Shown: one piece after another, positions 27,883 through 40,289 of the stretch | Layout: every line of letters begins with the position of its first letter | How positions within the stretch are numbered: the stretch's first letter is position 1 | Origin: Nicotiana tabacum | Taxonomy: Eukaryota; Streptophyta; Magnoliopsida; Solanales; Solanaceae | Direction of reading: 5' to 3' | Length of the DNA: 64,000 nt | NCBI RefSeq assembly: GCF_000715075.1 | Contig: NC_134082.1 | Span: forward strand, 139,550,948-139,614,947 | Position numbers and translations under genes: made by a program | The notes under the pieces: model-generated | Seen by the model: the letters and a program-made list of their open reading frames with translations, nothing else | Databases searched by the model: none | What the model was told of the DNA's origin: nothing

Positions 27883-29085
27883 CTAAGGCATGTTGGGTCT
27901 GTATTGTTGATTTGGTGTCGGTCTCCACTGCTGTCCTCTTTGTATCTGACCCCTAAATTTGTTAACATAATTCATATCTTCCCATGCCCCTTGATTTTCA
28001 CCTTCTCCGCTCCATGAACACACATAAGACTGATTAACACAGGGTGTACACAGTCCTCCATTTGTCGTGTCAACAATATGCACCTGTTTGGTACCCATCT
28101 CATCTATCTTCTTTGTCAAAATACACATCTGAGTCATGAGTGTGGCCATATTCTCTGCATGTGAATTATTTGGGTCAAGAAGAACTGAATGCACTATGGG
28201 TGCTAGTGTTGTACCTCTAGTCATCCACCCCGAATTCTGGGACATCTTGTCAAGAAGGACTTTGCACTCGGTAAATGTCTTACTCAAAAATGCACCTCTA
28301 ATTGAAGCATCCACATTGGCCTTTAGATTATCAGCTAACCCCATGTAGAATCTATGGCCAAGCATCTGGTCTGGAATGCCATGGTGAGGACACTTCACCA
28401 GCATTCCTTTAAATCTTTCCCAAGTTTCTTGCAAGGTCTCAGTTGGTTGCTGCTTGTACTGCAATATTTCATCAATCTACCTTGCAGTCTTGTTGGGCGG
28501 ATAGAACTTATTCAGGAACTGCTTTACTAATTCCTCCCAGGTGACAATGGAATTGACTGGGAGCGAATTCAGCCAAGTCTGAGTTTCTCCAGTTACAGAG
28601 AACGGGAACAGTAATAGCTTGATAGCTTCTGGGGTCACATTTGGCTACTTTTGAGTGACACAAATTGACAGAAAATTTTTCAAATGTTGCTGAGGGTCTT
28701 CAATGTGTGACACGGAGAACAATCTTTTATTCTGTAGCAGATGCAGCATGATGTTATTGGTGATCTGGAATGTCTCCGCTTGAATTGCAGGCACAGTTAT
28801 GGCAGTTAACAGGTTGTCAGCTGTGGGTTGAGCCCAATCATAAAGTGCAGCTTCTGGCACAAGAGGTGCCACCACTCTGAAGTTTGGGTCATCTGGCTCA
28901 TCCCTGATGTTTCCGTTGACGTTCTCTACGTCACCCATGTCAATTTCAAGCTGGTGTGGTTGTTGTGGTTGTTGGATCCTCTTGTTGGCACGGTTCAATA
29001 CCCTGAATGTTTTCTCGGGGTCTGAAAGTCCTTCAAGCAGTTCTCCAGTCCTCGAAGAATTTCTAGGCATACACCTGAATTCCAT
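27883..29085 (-). pseudogene. Athila-like gag
   Basis: The N-terminal frame 28645-29085 (MEFRCMPRNSSRTGEL, PDDPNFRVVAPLVPEAALYD, LLQNKRLFSVSHIEDPQQHL) continues after a TAG at 28642-28644 into PNVTPEAIKLLLFPFSVTGE, WLNSLP and TWEELVKQFLNKFYPP. After another TAG near 28479 it continues into YKQQPTETLQETWERFKGML, CPHHGIPD and VDASIRGAF. This is the retrotransposon gag (capsid) fold of Athila/Tat elements. It ends at TAG 27883-27885, and several more stops follow to 27660. The leader from 29086 to the PBS is non-coding. Confidence 0.9.
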
Positions 29086-29189
29086 AATAGTTCAAACGTT
29101 AGAATTTCAATGAAAATTGTTTAACACCTTTGAAAATTGATTTGACTAATAATTTTAACACTACTTCTAAATTGTAATAAACAACGCCG

Positions 29190-29217
29190 TTAGCTCCCCG
29201 GCAACGGTACCAAAATT
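29190..29217 (-). promoter_or_regulatory. Primer-binding site of the Athila-like element
   Basis: Just inside the 5' LTR the minus strand reads TTTGGTACCGTTGCCGGGGA, close to the TGGCGCCGTTGCCGGGGA primer-binding site typical of Athila/Tat gypsy elements (complementary to the 3' end of a tRNA, usually given as tRNA-Asp). One base of the usual GGCGCC is changed to GGTACC. Confidence 0.8.
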
Positions 29218-30474
29218 TGATAACGCCCAACTATGCCTTTTAAAGGACAAAGCGGTCGCTGCAAATATAATTCGGTTTTAAGTTCGGAATCGAATCCTTA
29301 GGGAACTAACCTATCTATTACACTCTACGGCAATGTTATTATCAACTCAATCAATCTCTAGATGCAAGATTTTTGATCAATAAAGATTGGGTTTTTGTTT
29401 AACTACTTCAACTACTATTAAAAACAACAGTACGCTAAAACAAAGTTAATTCAATGGTAAAAAAAATGTCTAGGGCAGTGATTTCCTCAATTGCTAGTTT
29501 AGGTCTTGACTCTTCTGCTATAATCTCGCCATAATACTCTATGAGGATTAAGAGTTATGGGTTATCGTAATTATCTCTCGATCAACTACAATAATTTACT
29601 AGAGCATTCTCTCGAACTACTCTAGCTGACAATATGTGTGCAACTCTAAACTATTCCACCAAAGTTTTGTTATCTCTAAACCCACTTTTAAGTTCAAGTG
29701 AATCTCTTCAATTACCCAAAAGCGGTGTTGTTCAATAACTATCTAACCTAATACTCTTTCTCAAGCAATATAAGGTAATTAAACACGATTAATCAAGGGC
29801 TCATTCAATTAATCACCATACAAAATGTAGTTGAACAATCATATCATAAATCCGGCTCGATTATAACAACTTGAGTCAAAACTTCAACCAACAATTGGTT
29901 CCATCAACCCTAGATAAGTAATTAGCTACTCATAACTAAATAAGAGAAAACTATTAAATTGTTCATAATGTAAATTGCAAGAATTAAAAGGAGATAGAAA
30001 AACTCTAATGTTTGGTTGATCTTCTCACTCATGTTCTTGCCTCCAAAAGTAGTCTAAAAATTAGCTTAGCCCCATCTTGAGCGAGTTTCTAAAGCATATA
30101 AGGGTTTTGCAAAAGTTTTCCCGATTTTACACTTTGGTCCTCAAACTTTCCAGCAACGTGAACAGTGCACCACGGTCGCGGTCAACCGCGGTCGATCGCG
30201 GTGAATGCTGACCTTTCTGCCTTACGTTGTTAATCTACCGCGGTGGCCTTCTTGCCCAGGCCATTTATGCTTTTTTGTGTTCGGGTACTTCTCGAGTGAC
30301 GTTTTTCTTCATATTATCGCCTCCAAATTACTTCATGTTGCTTCCTCTCATATAATATTCCCTGTTAAACAAAAGAACACTATTTAGAGCATTTTTATTG
30401 GCAGTTTATCTATAAAACAACAACGAAATATAGTCATATTAAGGTGTAAATATCAACTATATAGCCTACTATCA
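29218..30474 (-). repeat. 5' LTR of the Athila-like element
   Basis: This 1257-bp copy matches 16217-17491. It carries the CCGCGGT cluster at 30168-30203 but lacks about 18 bp of the second cluster, leaving only CTACCGCGGTGG at 30235-30246. A TATA-like sequence on the minus strand lies at about 30094-30105. The flank 30475-30479 (CTCGG) pairs with CTCAG at 16212-16216. Confidence 0.93.
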
Positions 30475-31440
30475 CTCGGCTAGCTCAAGAGATAGATAAT
30501 TGTCCGTCCCAAAAGTTATGTCGATTGTCAAAGGCCATATTAGAAACAAATGGTCTCCCACCCAACCAAAGTGGGGCACTAACACATATATATTGCAATG
30601 GAGTGGGGCCAAATCAGGCAAATACAAGTTTAGCTTGTGAGGCTAGAGAGTCTGGAAGAAAACAATGAGTGACTGCCTTCACTCTCAGTAATTAAAGAAA
30701 GACGAAACTTGTGTATAAGGTCATGCGACTCTTGGGAGCTCGTAAAGCATATAATATATATATATATAGGCTTTGAGCTTTGCTTCTAATTCTGGGTAAA
30801 ATTATCATTATAGTATTTATTTATTGATTGATGCTGTTAAAGTAACTCTCCAAGTTGATTTCGCTACTTGCAAGAAGTCATTTAAATATTTAAAAAATGG
30901 TCTATTTTCATTGGAAGTTGTATCATCAATTTGCTATAATAGTTGTAGCACACAGTATGACATTTTTATTCTTCTTAATTTGTTTCTTTTTTGGTGCTTG
31001 TGTGTTGTCCATATGTATTCCAGAACGATTTTTCCATAAGCTGATTTGACATGTTTCTGGAAACATATGGGACATACCATGCATAAATAATTGGTTGTTT
31101 AATTTGTGGTTTCTTTATTTGTTTGATTTGTTCAAACATATTTACTAGTATAATATCGTTGAAGAACTCTTATTGATCTTTTGAATCAGCAGACACTAGA
31201 CAACAATATTAAGAGTTATCCAATGTCTATTATGGTTTTGAATGTTAAACTGATAGGGATATGGGCATATGGGTCGCTCTTATCCTTAAACTAAATTTTC
31301 GGTGGCGTTCCGTTTGGGGCCTGACTTAATTATTTTAGAGATAAAATTTAAACTCTAGTGATGAATTATTTGTTGATCAATATTGGAGCTGCAATAAGTG
31401 AATAACCATACGATTATTCGTTGACAAAGCTAATACCGTG
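30475..31440. repeat. Diverged segmental duplicate, copy 2 (right part)
   Basis: Continuation of the segment interrupted by the Athila-like insertion; the GCTAGCTCA motif occurs on both sides (16207 and 30480). It aligns with 14250-15060 and, after a gap, with 15774-15840. No coding frame is shared by the two copies, so this is probably duplicated non-coding DNA or an older repeat. Confidence 0.65.
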
Positions 31441-31572
31441 CATGCGAGTGACAAGATTAAGCAATTTTACGAATTCTTCAAATTATGGAGCATCGAAAGG
31501 AAGAATTTTCGGTATTTTCGCCATAAAAAATATATATATTTTTCCTAAAAATTATCACCTTTTTCGGAATCA

Positions 31573-31800
31573 GTGTTTAGCCATGAAAATTTCAAATTTA
31601 ACTTGAAGTTAAATCTTGGAATTTTTCGGAAATTTGAAAAACTCCAAAAGGTTGTTTTTCAAAATATTTACTTCAAATCGCTCACAAAAATTCAAAAATA
31701 GCTCCAATTATATTCATGTCCAAACATAACTCTAATTTTTAAATACTTTTTTCAATTACAAAAATCACTTTTTTCTGAATTTCACAAATCTTATGCCCAA
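31573..31800. repeat. MITE-like inverted-repeat sequence
   Basis: GTGTTTAGCCATG (31573-31585) is inverted as CATGTCCAAACAT (31715-31727), with a further related arm at about 31790. The AT-rich body (CATGAAAATTTCAAATTTAACTTGAAG) is of a kind I associate with abundant Solanaceae miniature elements. Exact ends and target duplication were not resolved. Confidence 0.5.
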
Positions 31801-33950
31801 ACTCCCGCTTAATTTGCTCAATTCACCAATTTTACTATCATTCATTTCAGTTTCTCATAAAAAAAACTATTTTATTTTTTCCTAAACTCTTCTTGAATTG
31901 ATCATTCTCAAAAGTCTATATGAAGATAATCTTTTTTTTAAATGATAATCTTGGTATGTTATACTAGTAACTTTTACTTTAAGATCATGAGATTTTTTTT
32001 GTTTTTTTACAGTTTAAAATTTCGTATTTAAACAAATTAAAACACATAAAATGAAACGGAAAAAAACTACTAAATGCTAATTGATGTGTTCATAACGGTA
32101 GAATATCCTTGTGGTCAGCTTTCATTCAATCGAAAGCAGGCATGGCCCAGGTTCTGTTTTCAACGGTTTACAACCATTCCTATCTTTCTTCTTTCTTGTT
32201 TGATATTTTGATAACGACACTCACGATTAGCATGCGTCTTTTTTACGTGTTAGTTCCCGTCTTTAATATATACATATAAAAAATATACAAAAAATATATT
32301 ATATATGTTCGACTATTATTTTGAGAGCGACTATACAATGTTACTTTCTCATTAGCATTAGCTTAAGCCTGTTTTGCAAATAAAAAAGGGTTCTTTACAC
32401 AAATAGCCTGCGAAATTTACTGTTTACTTTTTCTAGCTAGTATACATAGATTATACAATAATTATTCACGAATATACATATTAAACATGAATAATACATA
32501 TTAGAATGTGGAATTCACTGTTTACTTTTTCTAGCCAGTCTACATAGATTATACAGTATGTATATACGTTTTACGTATATTATACATGAATAATACATAT
32601 ATTATATACCTGCTGGCTATTTTAAGTTTAAATACGTGGACAAGTGGTTATCTAAGTTAATTCTTCCATAAAGAATACGCTTTTGAAATATCAAATCAAA
32701 ACATGAAAACGGTCTTATCTATTAGAGCTATCTTTTGATTTAAACTACCAAATTTAAATTTAGAAAACAATTATAATTCAAATAGTATTTTTAAAGCGTT
32801 ACTTCAAAAAGTATTTCCAAAATGTGACCAAACAACAGTAAAGCTTCAAAGTGTAAGTACGTATGTATACATAAGTATTACTTACATATTCTTAACATGG
32901 TCAAGTTATACATAGTAATATATCAGGGTTATTTTCGCATGTAGTCATTAAACTTAATTTGTATTACGAAAATCGCAAAACTATTTTTCGATATATATAT
33001 ATATATCAGAGAGAAAGAGAGTCACAAAACTCAATAATTTAGTTCTTTACAGACGAAGAGAGGAGTTCACATAAGCTAGAAAAACTCTAAAGCTCACACT
33101 TATGGATATTATGATTAGAAATCTTCAACCATTTAAACTAAGAAAAAATATGTCAATACCGAACTTGAAAAGTTAATAAAGCCTAACCCCTCACCCAAAG
33201 TAACTAGCTAGTATCGTCTGCATATAGAGTGATTGTTTTTGTTGAGTTCATATCAGCTATATAAGTTCGTATGGATTTAGAGAGATTATAGCTAATTTGA
33301 GAAAATTTAATAAGCATGCAATTTTATATCGATCTAAGGTATCTTGCCCCTTTATACACTATAATTCGGCATAGTGTTCATCTATGGATTAATTAGTGCA
33401 TTTGGAGGTATACGCTTACACGTTATCTTACTTATCATAAGTAAGATACGTACACTCTAGATTGCTTCCATTTTTGAGTTGAACTTTTGTTTGTCGTCAA
33501 TTTATTTTGGTAATTTTTGTTCATCAATTAACACAATCATATGCGATTACCATACAATATGAATCCTGATCTTGTGTTTATTTACTAGTTTATCCTTAGG
33601 TAGAGTATTGTATACGGGGCTCAAGCTAGATTTTTAATGCAAACTCATACTATATTATATTTATCTTCTTATGTTGTTTTCACATTGGTGATATTTCCTA
33701 CTTGTATCGTCTATGCTGCTTTGCGAAGGAAAGAATAATACCGAGACCCACATCTAACTCAGAGCTCACTATAGGATAAGCTGAGTGCTGACTCATCCAA
33801 ATATAACGGATAAGCCTTCCCTTTGCATAACTTCTAAACGATCCAATTCCTCATAATTATACATTGCCCCCTTTCAACTCTTTAGATTTTAGTTTTTTAA
33901 CCATCTCACCGTTTTAACTTTTAGCCCCCCACTTAAAACTTCATCCCATT
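31801..33950. other. Intergenic region upstream of the DnaJ gene
   Basis: AT-rich, no gene seen. It contains a two-copy tandem repeat of about 98 bp (first TGTTTACTTTTTCTAG at 32421, second at 32519), a (TA)n stretch near 32992-33007, and the palindrome TTACTTATCATAAGTAAG at about 33428. The last 150 bases become C-rich and presumably hold the DnaJ promoter. Confidence 0.5.
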
Positions 33951-33953
33951 CTT

Positions 33954-33963
33954 CTATATAACC
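33954..33963 (+). promoter_or_regulatory. TATA box of the DnaJ gene
   Basis: CTATATAACC lies 52 bases before the DnaJ ATG, within a pyrimidine-rich context, and is followed by CACTTTATGCCTCC. With transcription starting about 30 bases downstream the 5' UTR would be short (about 20-30 nt). Inferred from position and sequence only. Confidence 0.6.
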
Positions 33964-34014
33964 ACTTTATGCCTCCTTTCCTCTGACTCATCACACTTCA
34001 CAAAAACTACACCC

Positions 34015-34548
34015 ATGATTTCCACTTCCACTCGTTCGTTTCTTCAAACCCCACCGCCGCCGGTGAATATATTCTCCTCCGGCGACAGTTCTGCTCTTTC
34101 ACCGTCTTCTCTCACATTCCGGCAGTCCGGTTATTTCACGGCTGCCGCTGCGACCTGCGCTTCCGTCGAAACTGAATCCACTACTTCAAGGTATTCGACG
34201 CTGCCTCGTAACCTGATCCCTGCTTCTCCGGCGTCGTTTTACGAAATTCTAGATATTCCGATGGGCGCTACTGTCCAGGAGATCAAAGCTGCTTACCGGA
34301 GATTAGCTAGAGTTTGCCATCCCGATGTGGCGGCGATTGATCAGAAGGACTCGTCGGCGGACGATTTCATGAAGATTCATTCTGCTTATTCCACTCTATC
34401 CGATCCGGACAAACGTGCCGATTATGACCGACGCCTTTCCCGGAGGCGCCGGAGCATCAATTTGTATTCCGGCGGTTGTTCTCCTTCAGCAATGTCGGGA
34501 TTCACCGGCTATACTCCCCGGAACTGGGAGACAGATCAGTGCTGGTAG
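34015..34548 (+). CDS. Small plastid-type DnaJ (J-domain) protein, DnaJ11-like
   Basis: A single-exon gene of 177 residues. Residues 1-70 form a Ser/Thr/Ala-rich, acid-poor leader like a chloroplast transit peptide. The J-domain spans about 74-138 (ASFYEILDIPMGATVQEIKA, then the HPD tripeptide at 102-104, then DFMKIHSAYSTLSDPDKRAD YDRR). A basic RRRRS patch and a short tail ending NWETDQCW follow, without zinc-finger or substrate domains. Such type III J-proteins stimulate plastid Hsp70 ATPase; members of this small group (DnaJ11, DJC23/24 types) are linked to stress and light responses. The GC-rich coding stretch stands out from its AT-rich surroundings. It starts at the first ATG after the TATA box. 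The frame is intact. Confidence 0.94.
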   Translation: MISTSTRSFLQTPPPPVNIFSSGDSSALSPSSLTFRQSGYFTAAAATCASVETESTTSRYSTLPRNLIPASPASFYEILDIPMGATVQEIKAAYRRLARVCHPDVAAIDQKDSSADDFMKIHSAYSTLSDPDKRADYDRRLSRRRRSINLYSGGCSPSAMSGFTGYTPRNWETDQCW

Positions 34549-35709
34549 CTGATCCGATCATCGGATTTGAAATTCGAAGACTATTGTACATTTTGTGAGG
34601 CAGAGGGAAAAAGAGATTAAAAAATGGCAAAAAACAAAAGAGGAAAATTAGTTGGATTTTCTCTGTTAAGCATCTGATTAGGGTTTCTACGTTGTATATG
34701 CTGATTTTATAACTGAATACTAACATGAATTTCAATTCTCATACTTCCAGTATTCTACAAATATCTCTGTTCCATGCATGTAGTCCTTTTAATTTTCTCT
34801 TATTAAATTTTTTTCTCCATTTACTGGATATATATACTTCCAAAAAAAAAAAAAAAAAAAAGTGGCAGAAGCCTTAACTGCTTCCAATGGTTGAAATTGT
34901 TAGACTTTGGTATTTATATTTCTGGATTTAAAAAATAAAAAAAATGATATTGTATAGTCACTATATGATTCTAAAAGTGAAAAAAATCCTTAAAAAATTA
35001 AATTATTGATATCGGTCCATTAATCTCATTCGACGTTGGATTTGGTGATTACTTGTTTAAGATTTAGCTCTTGGTGATTACTTGTTCAATAAAAATGGAG
35101 CGGAGTATATAGATTTGGGAAATTTGTGAGGACTTTAATGATCTTTGAATTCTTAGAAACAAAAAGTTAACTTCGAGAGGAAATGAAATAAACAAAATAA
35201 TCCTACAAAATAGAGAAAGATATTGGTATTCTAAACGAACTATTCAAGATATTACAATTCATAGGATAAGTCTAATTGATTAGTTATATGTACTTCCCTA
35301 TAAATACTATGGCAAAGCTGATGTAGTGGGAGTAGCGAAAATACAATTTGTGCTTTGTAAAAACAAAGATAATTGAAAGGCGACATCTTCGGAGTAAGGG
35401 ATTAATGCACTCAAAGCTGTTGCTACTGGAGGATATATGCAGTCTTTGCTTCTTGTAAGTAACTAAAAAGTAGGGCATTTGCCTGATTTTGACACACACT
35501 TTAGATGGAGCTAACAATAGGTGTGAGGAAAGGGACAAAATAAGTTTAACTAATATGACTTGGTAGGGTAGATTTATGTTTGCCTCTTGGCATGACCTTA
35601 TTGATGTTTGGCCGATGTGAAAAGACTGAAGATAAGTGGGCGGAAAGGTGGAAAAAGAAATTTTATGTGTTTATTTCTTCATTTTAAGGAGGTACTCCCC
35701 GGGTCCACA
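34549..35709. other. 3' flank of the DnaJ gene and intergenic sequence
   Basis: The first 200 bases probably hold the 3' UTR. A poly-A run follows at about 34843-34860. The rest is AT-rich without a recognisable frame. The base composition changes at 35715, where the next element begins. Confidence 0.4.
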
Positions 35710-38104
35710 ATAAGTGTGAACACCTAATTTTTGCCCCACATAGAAAATTACTCTTAAAAAATTAAAAAATAATTTTAATCACTTTTATAGAATTTTAGAA
35801 ATTTTTCTTGCATTTATTTGCATGTTCATGCATATTTAGAGTTGTTTTAAGCCATAGAAAATCATAAAAATATTTATTTCTTTATATTTTACATTTTAGA
35901 CTTTAATTGCATTGGTAGCATCTAGTTGCATATTAACTGCATTACTAAAATATAAAATCCCCAAAAAATACTTTAGACATTTCTTGCATGGCATTTTGCA
36001 ATGTTAATTAAGGATTAGGTAAATTAGATTGAATAGGTTAATTATGTAAAAATTAGATTTAATTAGAATTTGAAAAAAAAAAAAGCCTAATAAAGAAAGA
36101 AAGAGATTACGTTGGCTTGCCTTGGATTGGGCCAAACGAATTTCGGCAGCCCAATATCAATTGAAGGTCCAAATTTCGCCCCAAAAGCCCACTCCCCATT
36201 CTTAACCTAGCAGCAACCCTCATTCTATTATATAGAAAAGCCAAGTCTGGTCGACCAATAGCAAAATTGTAATTACATCAATATGCAAGGTTAAATTGGT
36301 AAGATGGATAAACATAAAATGTTTTATGTATTCACTGCTTGCTCACTCCAGGTTTGAAGGTAGCTCTAGAAACATTGGTTATTTCATCTCTTTTCACAAA
36401 GAAATGCTCCTCCATTTTTTTGCTCGAATCTCTTCATCTTCTTAATTGGGTGGCAATTGATGACGGGATTCAGGCCTTTTTAGTTGTAGTTTCAGTTGAG
36501 TTCCAATTGCTCATTTATTAATTATATGATTTTTTATAGTTCTTGAATGAGGTTTCTCCATAATGATGCCCTTTTGTCATTCTTGTCGTGTCAGCTTAAA
36601 ACTCATGTGCCTACTTCTATTTCCCTTATTTTCATTTGGAATATCTATTTATTTGCTTCTGTATGTATGAGAATTTTATCTTGCAATTGTCTTTTGGGGT
36701 TTAATTATGATTTTTTTTTCTCTGGAGCTTTTGAATTATATTTATTTTCGAAATTTTTGTTTGTGTGTATTTTTTCATCTGTTCCAGAAATTTGTAGGGA
36801 TGAGAGGGGTTTATCGAATTGGTTTTTTCCTAAACACTTTGACATCTCTTTAATTGCATCTAAATTATCAAAGTGAGGTTCTTGAATTGCTTTGGTAACT
36901 CTTTCCTTTCATCTTATTGTTTTGTAATAATCCATTTTTGAAGTATTTCCTCAGGGGTTACTTATTGTTACTAGCGGGTTTCTTATCCCCTTCTTGATTC
37001 TTGCCGCTTTATATCCGGTGAAACCTTATGCCTAATCTCTAAAGAACCAAAATATACGATGGAATTTTATTCTAAAGATTCACCCTTTTCGGTAAGTTGT
37101 TTGTCATGTTTTTTACTTTTTGAAGCCCTCAGTTAAACTTTATATGCCTTTAAGATTCTGATGCTTTTACATATAATATAAAAGAAGTTTCTGAAATAGT
37201 TTGGACATATTTGTGAAAAATGATAACCAAACATGATTTTTTAGTCATAGAGGAACATCAAAGAGTTTTATTTCATTTGGATGAATCACCTTTATCTGTT
37301 TTGGTTATATTGGAGGTTAGGAGATTCTCTACCAGCAATATTTTAAAATGAAATGGCATGTTTATGTATGTCATGTAAGTTAGAATTCAAAGAAGATTAT
37401 ATAGATACTCGAATTGTGTGGGACCTACCAGTATTTTTTTAGTGAGCCCCCTCAGTTTATAAAGAATAGCGTAAAGTAGTACGTTATTGGATATCACATC
37501 TTGCAAAACAAGTATCTTTTGGCATCGACTGCATTTTTTTTGGGGAAGTTTCTCTTTTACTCCTTAGCTTTCTAGAGAATGAGGCTTGTGTACTTTTAAG
37601 TATTTGGCAGAAAAACAATAACTACTATCCGTAATACCAAGCATGTTGAGGTCAGCTATTTGGCACAAAAAGATTGTTGAGTATTGATTAGTGGAATTAT
37701 AGTTCCTCATATTCCCATGACTAACTTAGAAGCTGTAGGAATATAATGAAAACATAGCTCTCTATCATGCTTCATGGAAATGTTTTTGCCTTGATCGCCA
37801 TGTTGTTGGTTTAAGTATAATATGCTATTTTATTCCCCTTTAGCTTTAGAAGTAACGAAGAAGTAATAGTTGAAACTGTTTGTTGCTTGCCTTACTTTCA
37901 CCTACTATGATGGAACACTTCCTAGATCATCATATGTTGTCCTTTGTAAGGATGATTGCCTCATATTAATAGTACAAAGTAGAGTTGTTATAATGTTTGC
38001 CCCATATAACTCCCTGCCTTATTTATACTGAAAAATTACTTCAATGGATGAATCTATATCGTCTGATTTTGTGTAACTATCATTTTGATTATTGTATATG
38101 ACAG

Positions 38105-38806
38105 GGCTCCATCAGGACCTGGTCATTTCAGTAATGAGTTTTCATAATGAAGACAAGGGTTTTATGTGTTTAGCTAGGGATGTTTTTGATGTGCCAATTA
38201 GGAAGGATATTACTCATCGTGTTGTGAGATGGTAGCTAGCAAAACAACAACAGGTATGTGCCCGATTCTTTTGAATCCCAAATTCTCAATTATAGAGCAT
38301 ACATATTGGCGAGCTATTCCTGTTTTACTCTATGTTTCTCGTGCCTAAGAGCCATTTATCATTTTTCATTTCTCATCTTACTGTCAATTACTTTTCTGGA
38401 AAACAAAGAGACTTACTGGGGAAAAAAGAGAATCAGGATGATCATTTTGAGGCATATGAAGACCACAGAAACTCATAAGCCTTTGGGAAAAATATCGCCT
38501 TGCTAAAGAAAATTATTGCAGACAAAAAATGGTCTAAGGCGAATCATTTAAATTCATGAGGGCCTCCTATTCTCCTACCTGTTTTGCTATCTTTATGCTT
38601 GTTCCCCTGATTCTACAAGCTTTGTAAAATTATAGTTACTTGCCAAGGTAGTAAAGGATTCAAATGGTGTTGTTGACCTACTCTTGAAGAATGTTGTTGG
38701 GAACCCATTCAACTAAAACCATTAGTGAAGTTATTGGGACTGGTAGAAAACCGTGGAGGCGGAAGGGAATTGGGCGAGCAAAGCCTAGAACACTGCGTGA
38801 CGCTCA
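38105..38806 (+). pseudogene. Mitochondrial/bacterial-type ribosomal protein L4 (uL4) gene fragment
   Basis: Two exon-like pieces encode a uL4 fragment. Piece 38105-38253 gives VMSFHNEDKGFMCLARDVFD, then VPIRKDITHRVVRW-stop-LAKQQQ, followed by GTATG. Piece 38700-38806 gives [20 protein letters not shown], then [16 protein letters not shown], followed by GTTTTA. The order and the RW(Q)LAK and GTGRKPW motifs are those of the organelle-type L4 that binds large-subunit rRNA. A TAG replaces the expected Gln after RW, no good AG precedes the second piece, and no further exons (for example the FRGG region) were found before the MITE at 39119. The retained intron shows it was copied from genomic DNA, not from mRNA. 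Confidence 0.8.
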
Positions 38807-39118
38807 GGTTTTACTTGTGTATATTGCTTTGATGTAAAGAGTATATCTTTCTGCTAAGTAATTTTGAATCATTTTTTAGGACAAAAGTTTCTTGGAAATG
38901 TAACATATCCTACATAATCCCCTTCTCTTGAATTTCCAATCTTTCAAAATTGCCTGGTTCACAATTACCTTGGTGGAACTTGTTCCGGGATCTAATTGAA
39001 GCAAGTATTATCATTATATTTCTTCTTGACTCTTGAGCTTGAAAGCTGTAGAGAAAGAAGATATATCGTGAAGATCTTGTCAGTTTGCAATACATACATG
39101 TCGAGTCAAGGGTGCAGG

Positions 39119-40053
39119 TAGGGGTGTACAAAGGAAACCGACAAACCGCACCAATCCGATAATCCGAGTCAAACCGAGAAAAAAAATCCGACTATAATTT
39201 GGTTTGGTGTTGAAAAAAAAATTCGACCAAAATTGGTTTGGTTTGGTTTTAACTAAAGAAAGTCAAACCGAAACCAAACCAACCCGACATTATATATATA
39301 GAAATTTTAGATATATTTAATATATAAATATACTTATTGTGATGTAAATTATAAATATTTCTTAAAAAATTTCACAATTTTATCTTTTAAGGTATTGTTT
39401 CAAGGTTGGACTTAGAACTTTTGAATGCTTAGCCATTAATATTAGTAAATTAAATAATTCTAACAAAAGCCCAAACCAAAATCAAATCAATACTAATACT
39501 AACAAAAGACATTCAATTTAATATTACGAACGAGAATGTATTGAATATCTATTTTTTGTTTTGCAATAATTTAGATAAAAATGCATAACCTATTTTTATT
39601 TTTCTTTAGCGTTTAGTCATGTAATTAATACTCTCTTATTAGTCTATTTATTTAACATGACTAGTACCTTTAGATTATGTTTATTTTTATTATGGCTTTT
39701 TAATTAGCAATATTTGTATTACATAATTTTATTGTCTTTATTGTTGAATATTTTAGGATAATGCCATGACACATCTCATATTTTGTATTATTTTCTTGAA
39801 AAATACTTTATATAGTTGTATCTTATTAGGATTAAAGAAATATTTTGAGCATGCGTTATATGTTTTGTTCTACGGAGATTTTACCGGAAAAAGACCCGAA
39901 AAAATCCGAATAACTTGAAAACCCGAGAAAAACCGAGATTGAAAAATCCGAGCTTTATTTGTTTGGTTTGGTCTTTAGATTTAATAACCTGACACAATTG
40001 GTTTGATTTGGTAATTGTAAAATCCAAACCAACCCGCCATATGTACACCCCTA
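39119..40053. mobile_element. hAT-type MITE, copy 1 (935 bp)
   Basis: Terminal inverted repeats TAGGGGTGTACA (39119) and TGTACACCCCTA (40042-40053). The flanks GGTGCAGG (39111-39118) and GGTGCAGA (40054-40061) match at 7 of 8 bases, as for a hAT-type 8-bp target duplication. Beside the ends are repeats of AAACCAAACC and AACCGA on one side and their inverse on the other. It has no transposase, so it is non-autonomous. Confidence 0.82.
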
Positions 40054-40289
40054 GGTGCAGACAAAAGTTTTAATTATGCATGGTTAAAATGTTAGTACTT
40101 GGTTTCCTATCCACAAGCCGCATCAACCGAAAGAGAAGAGAGTTAATTTCAGCAGGTATAGACGTAGAAGGGAAAAAAAGGGACTCTAGATGTTTATAGA
40201 GGGAAACATATTACCTTGGCTACAACATACAATTGCACAAGAGGTGATTGAAGGCGACTTTTTTCTTTAATTAAGTTCATGGCTAACAC

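Larger units (their letters stand above)
16217..30474 (-). mobile_element. Athila-like Ty3/gypsy LTR retrotransposon, 14.3 kb, defective
   Basis: The element is bounded by two similar LTRs (16217-17491 and 29218-30474) beginning TGATAACGCCC and ending CTACTATCA. The flanks CTCAG and CTCGG look like a 5-bp target duplication with one change. Coding order on the minus strand is gag, protease, RT, RNase H, integrase, then an extra ORF after pol, with a PBS beside the right LTR and a PPT beside the left LTR. The post-pol ORF, size, PBS type and FMDDFSV RT box all fit the Athila lineage. Removing the nested solo LTR leaves about 12.1 kb. Every coding part has stops or frameshifts, so it is not autonomous. 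Confidence 0.93.
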
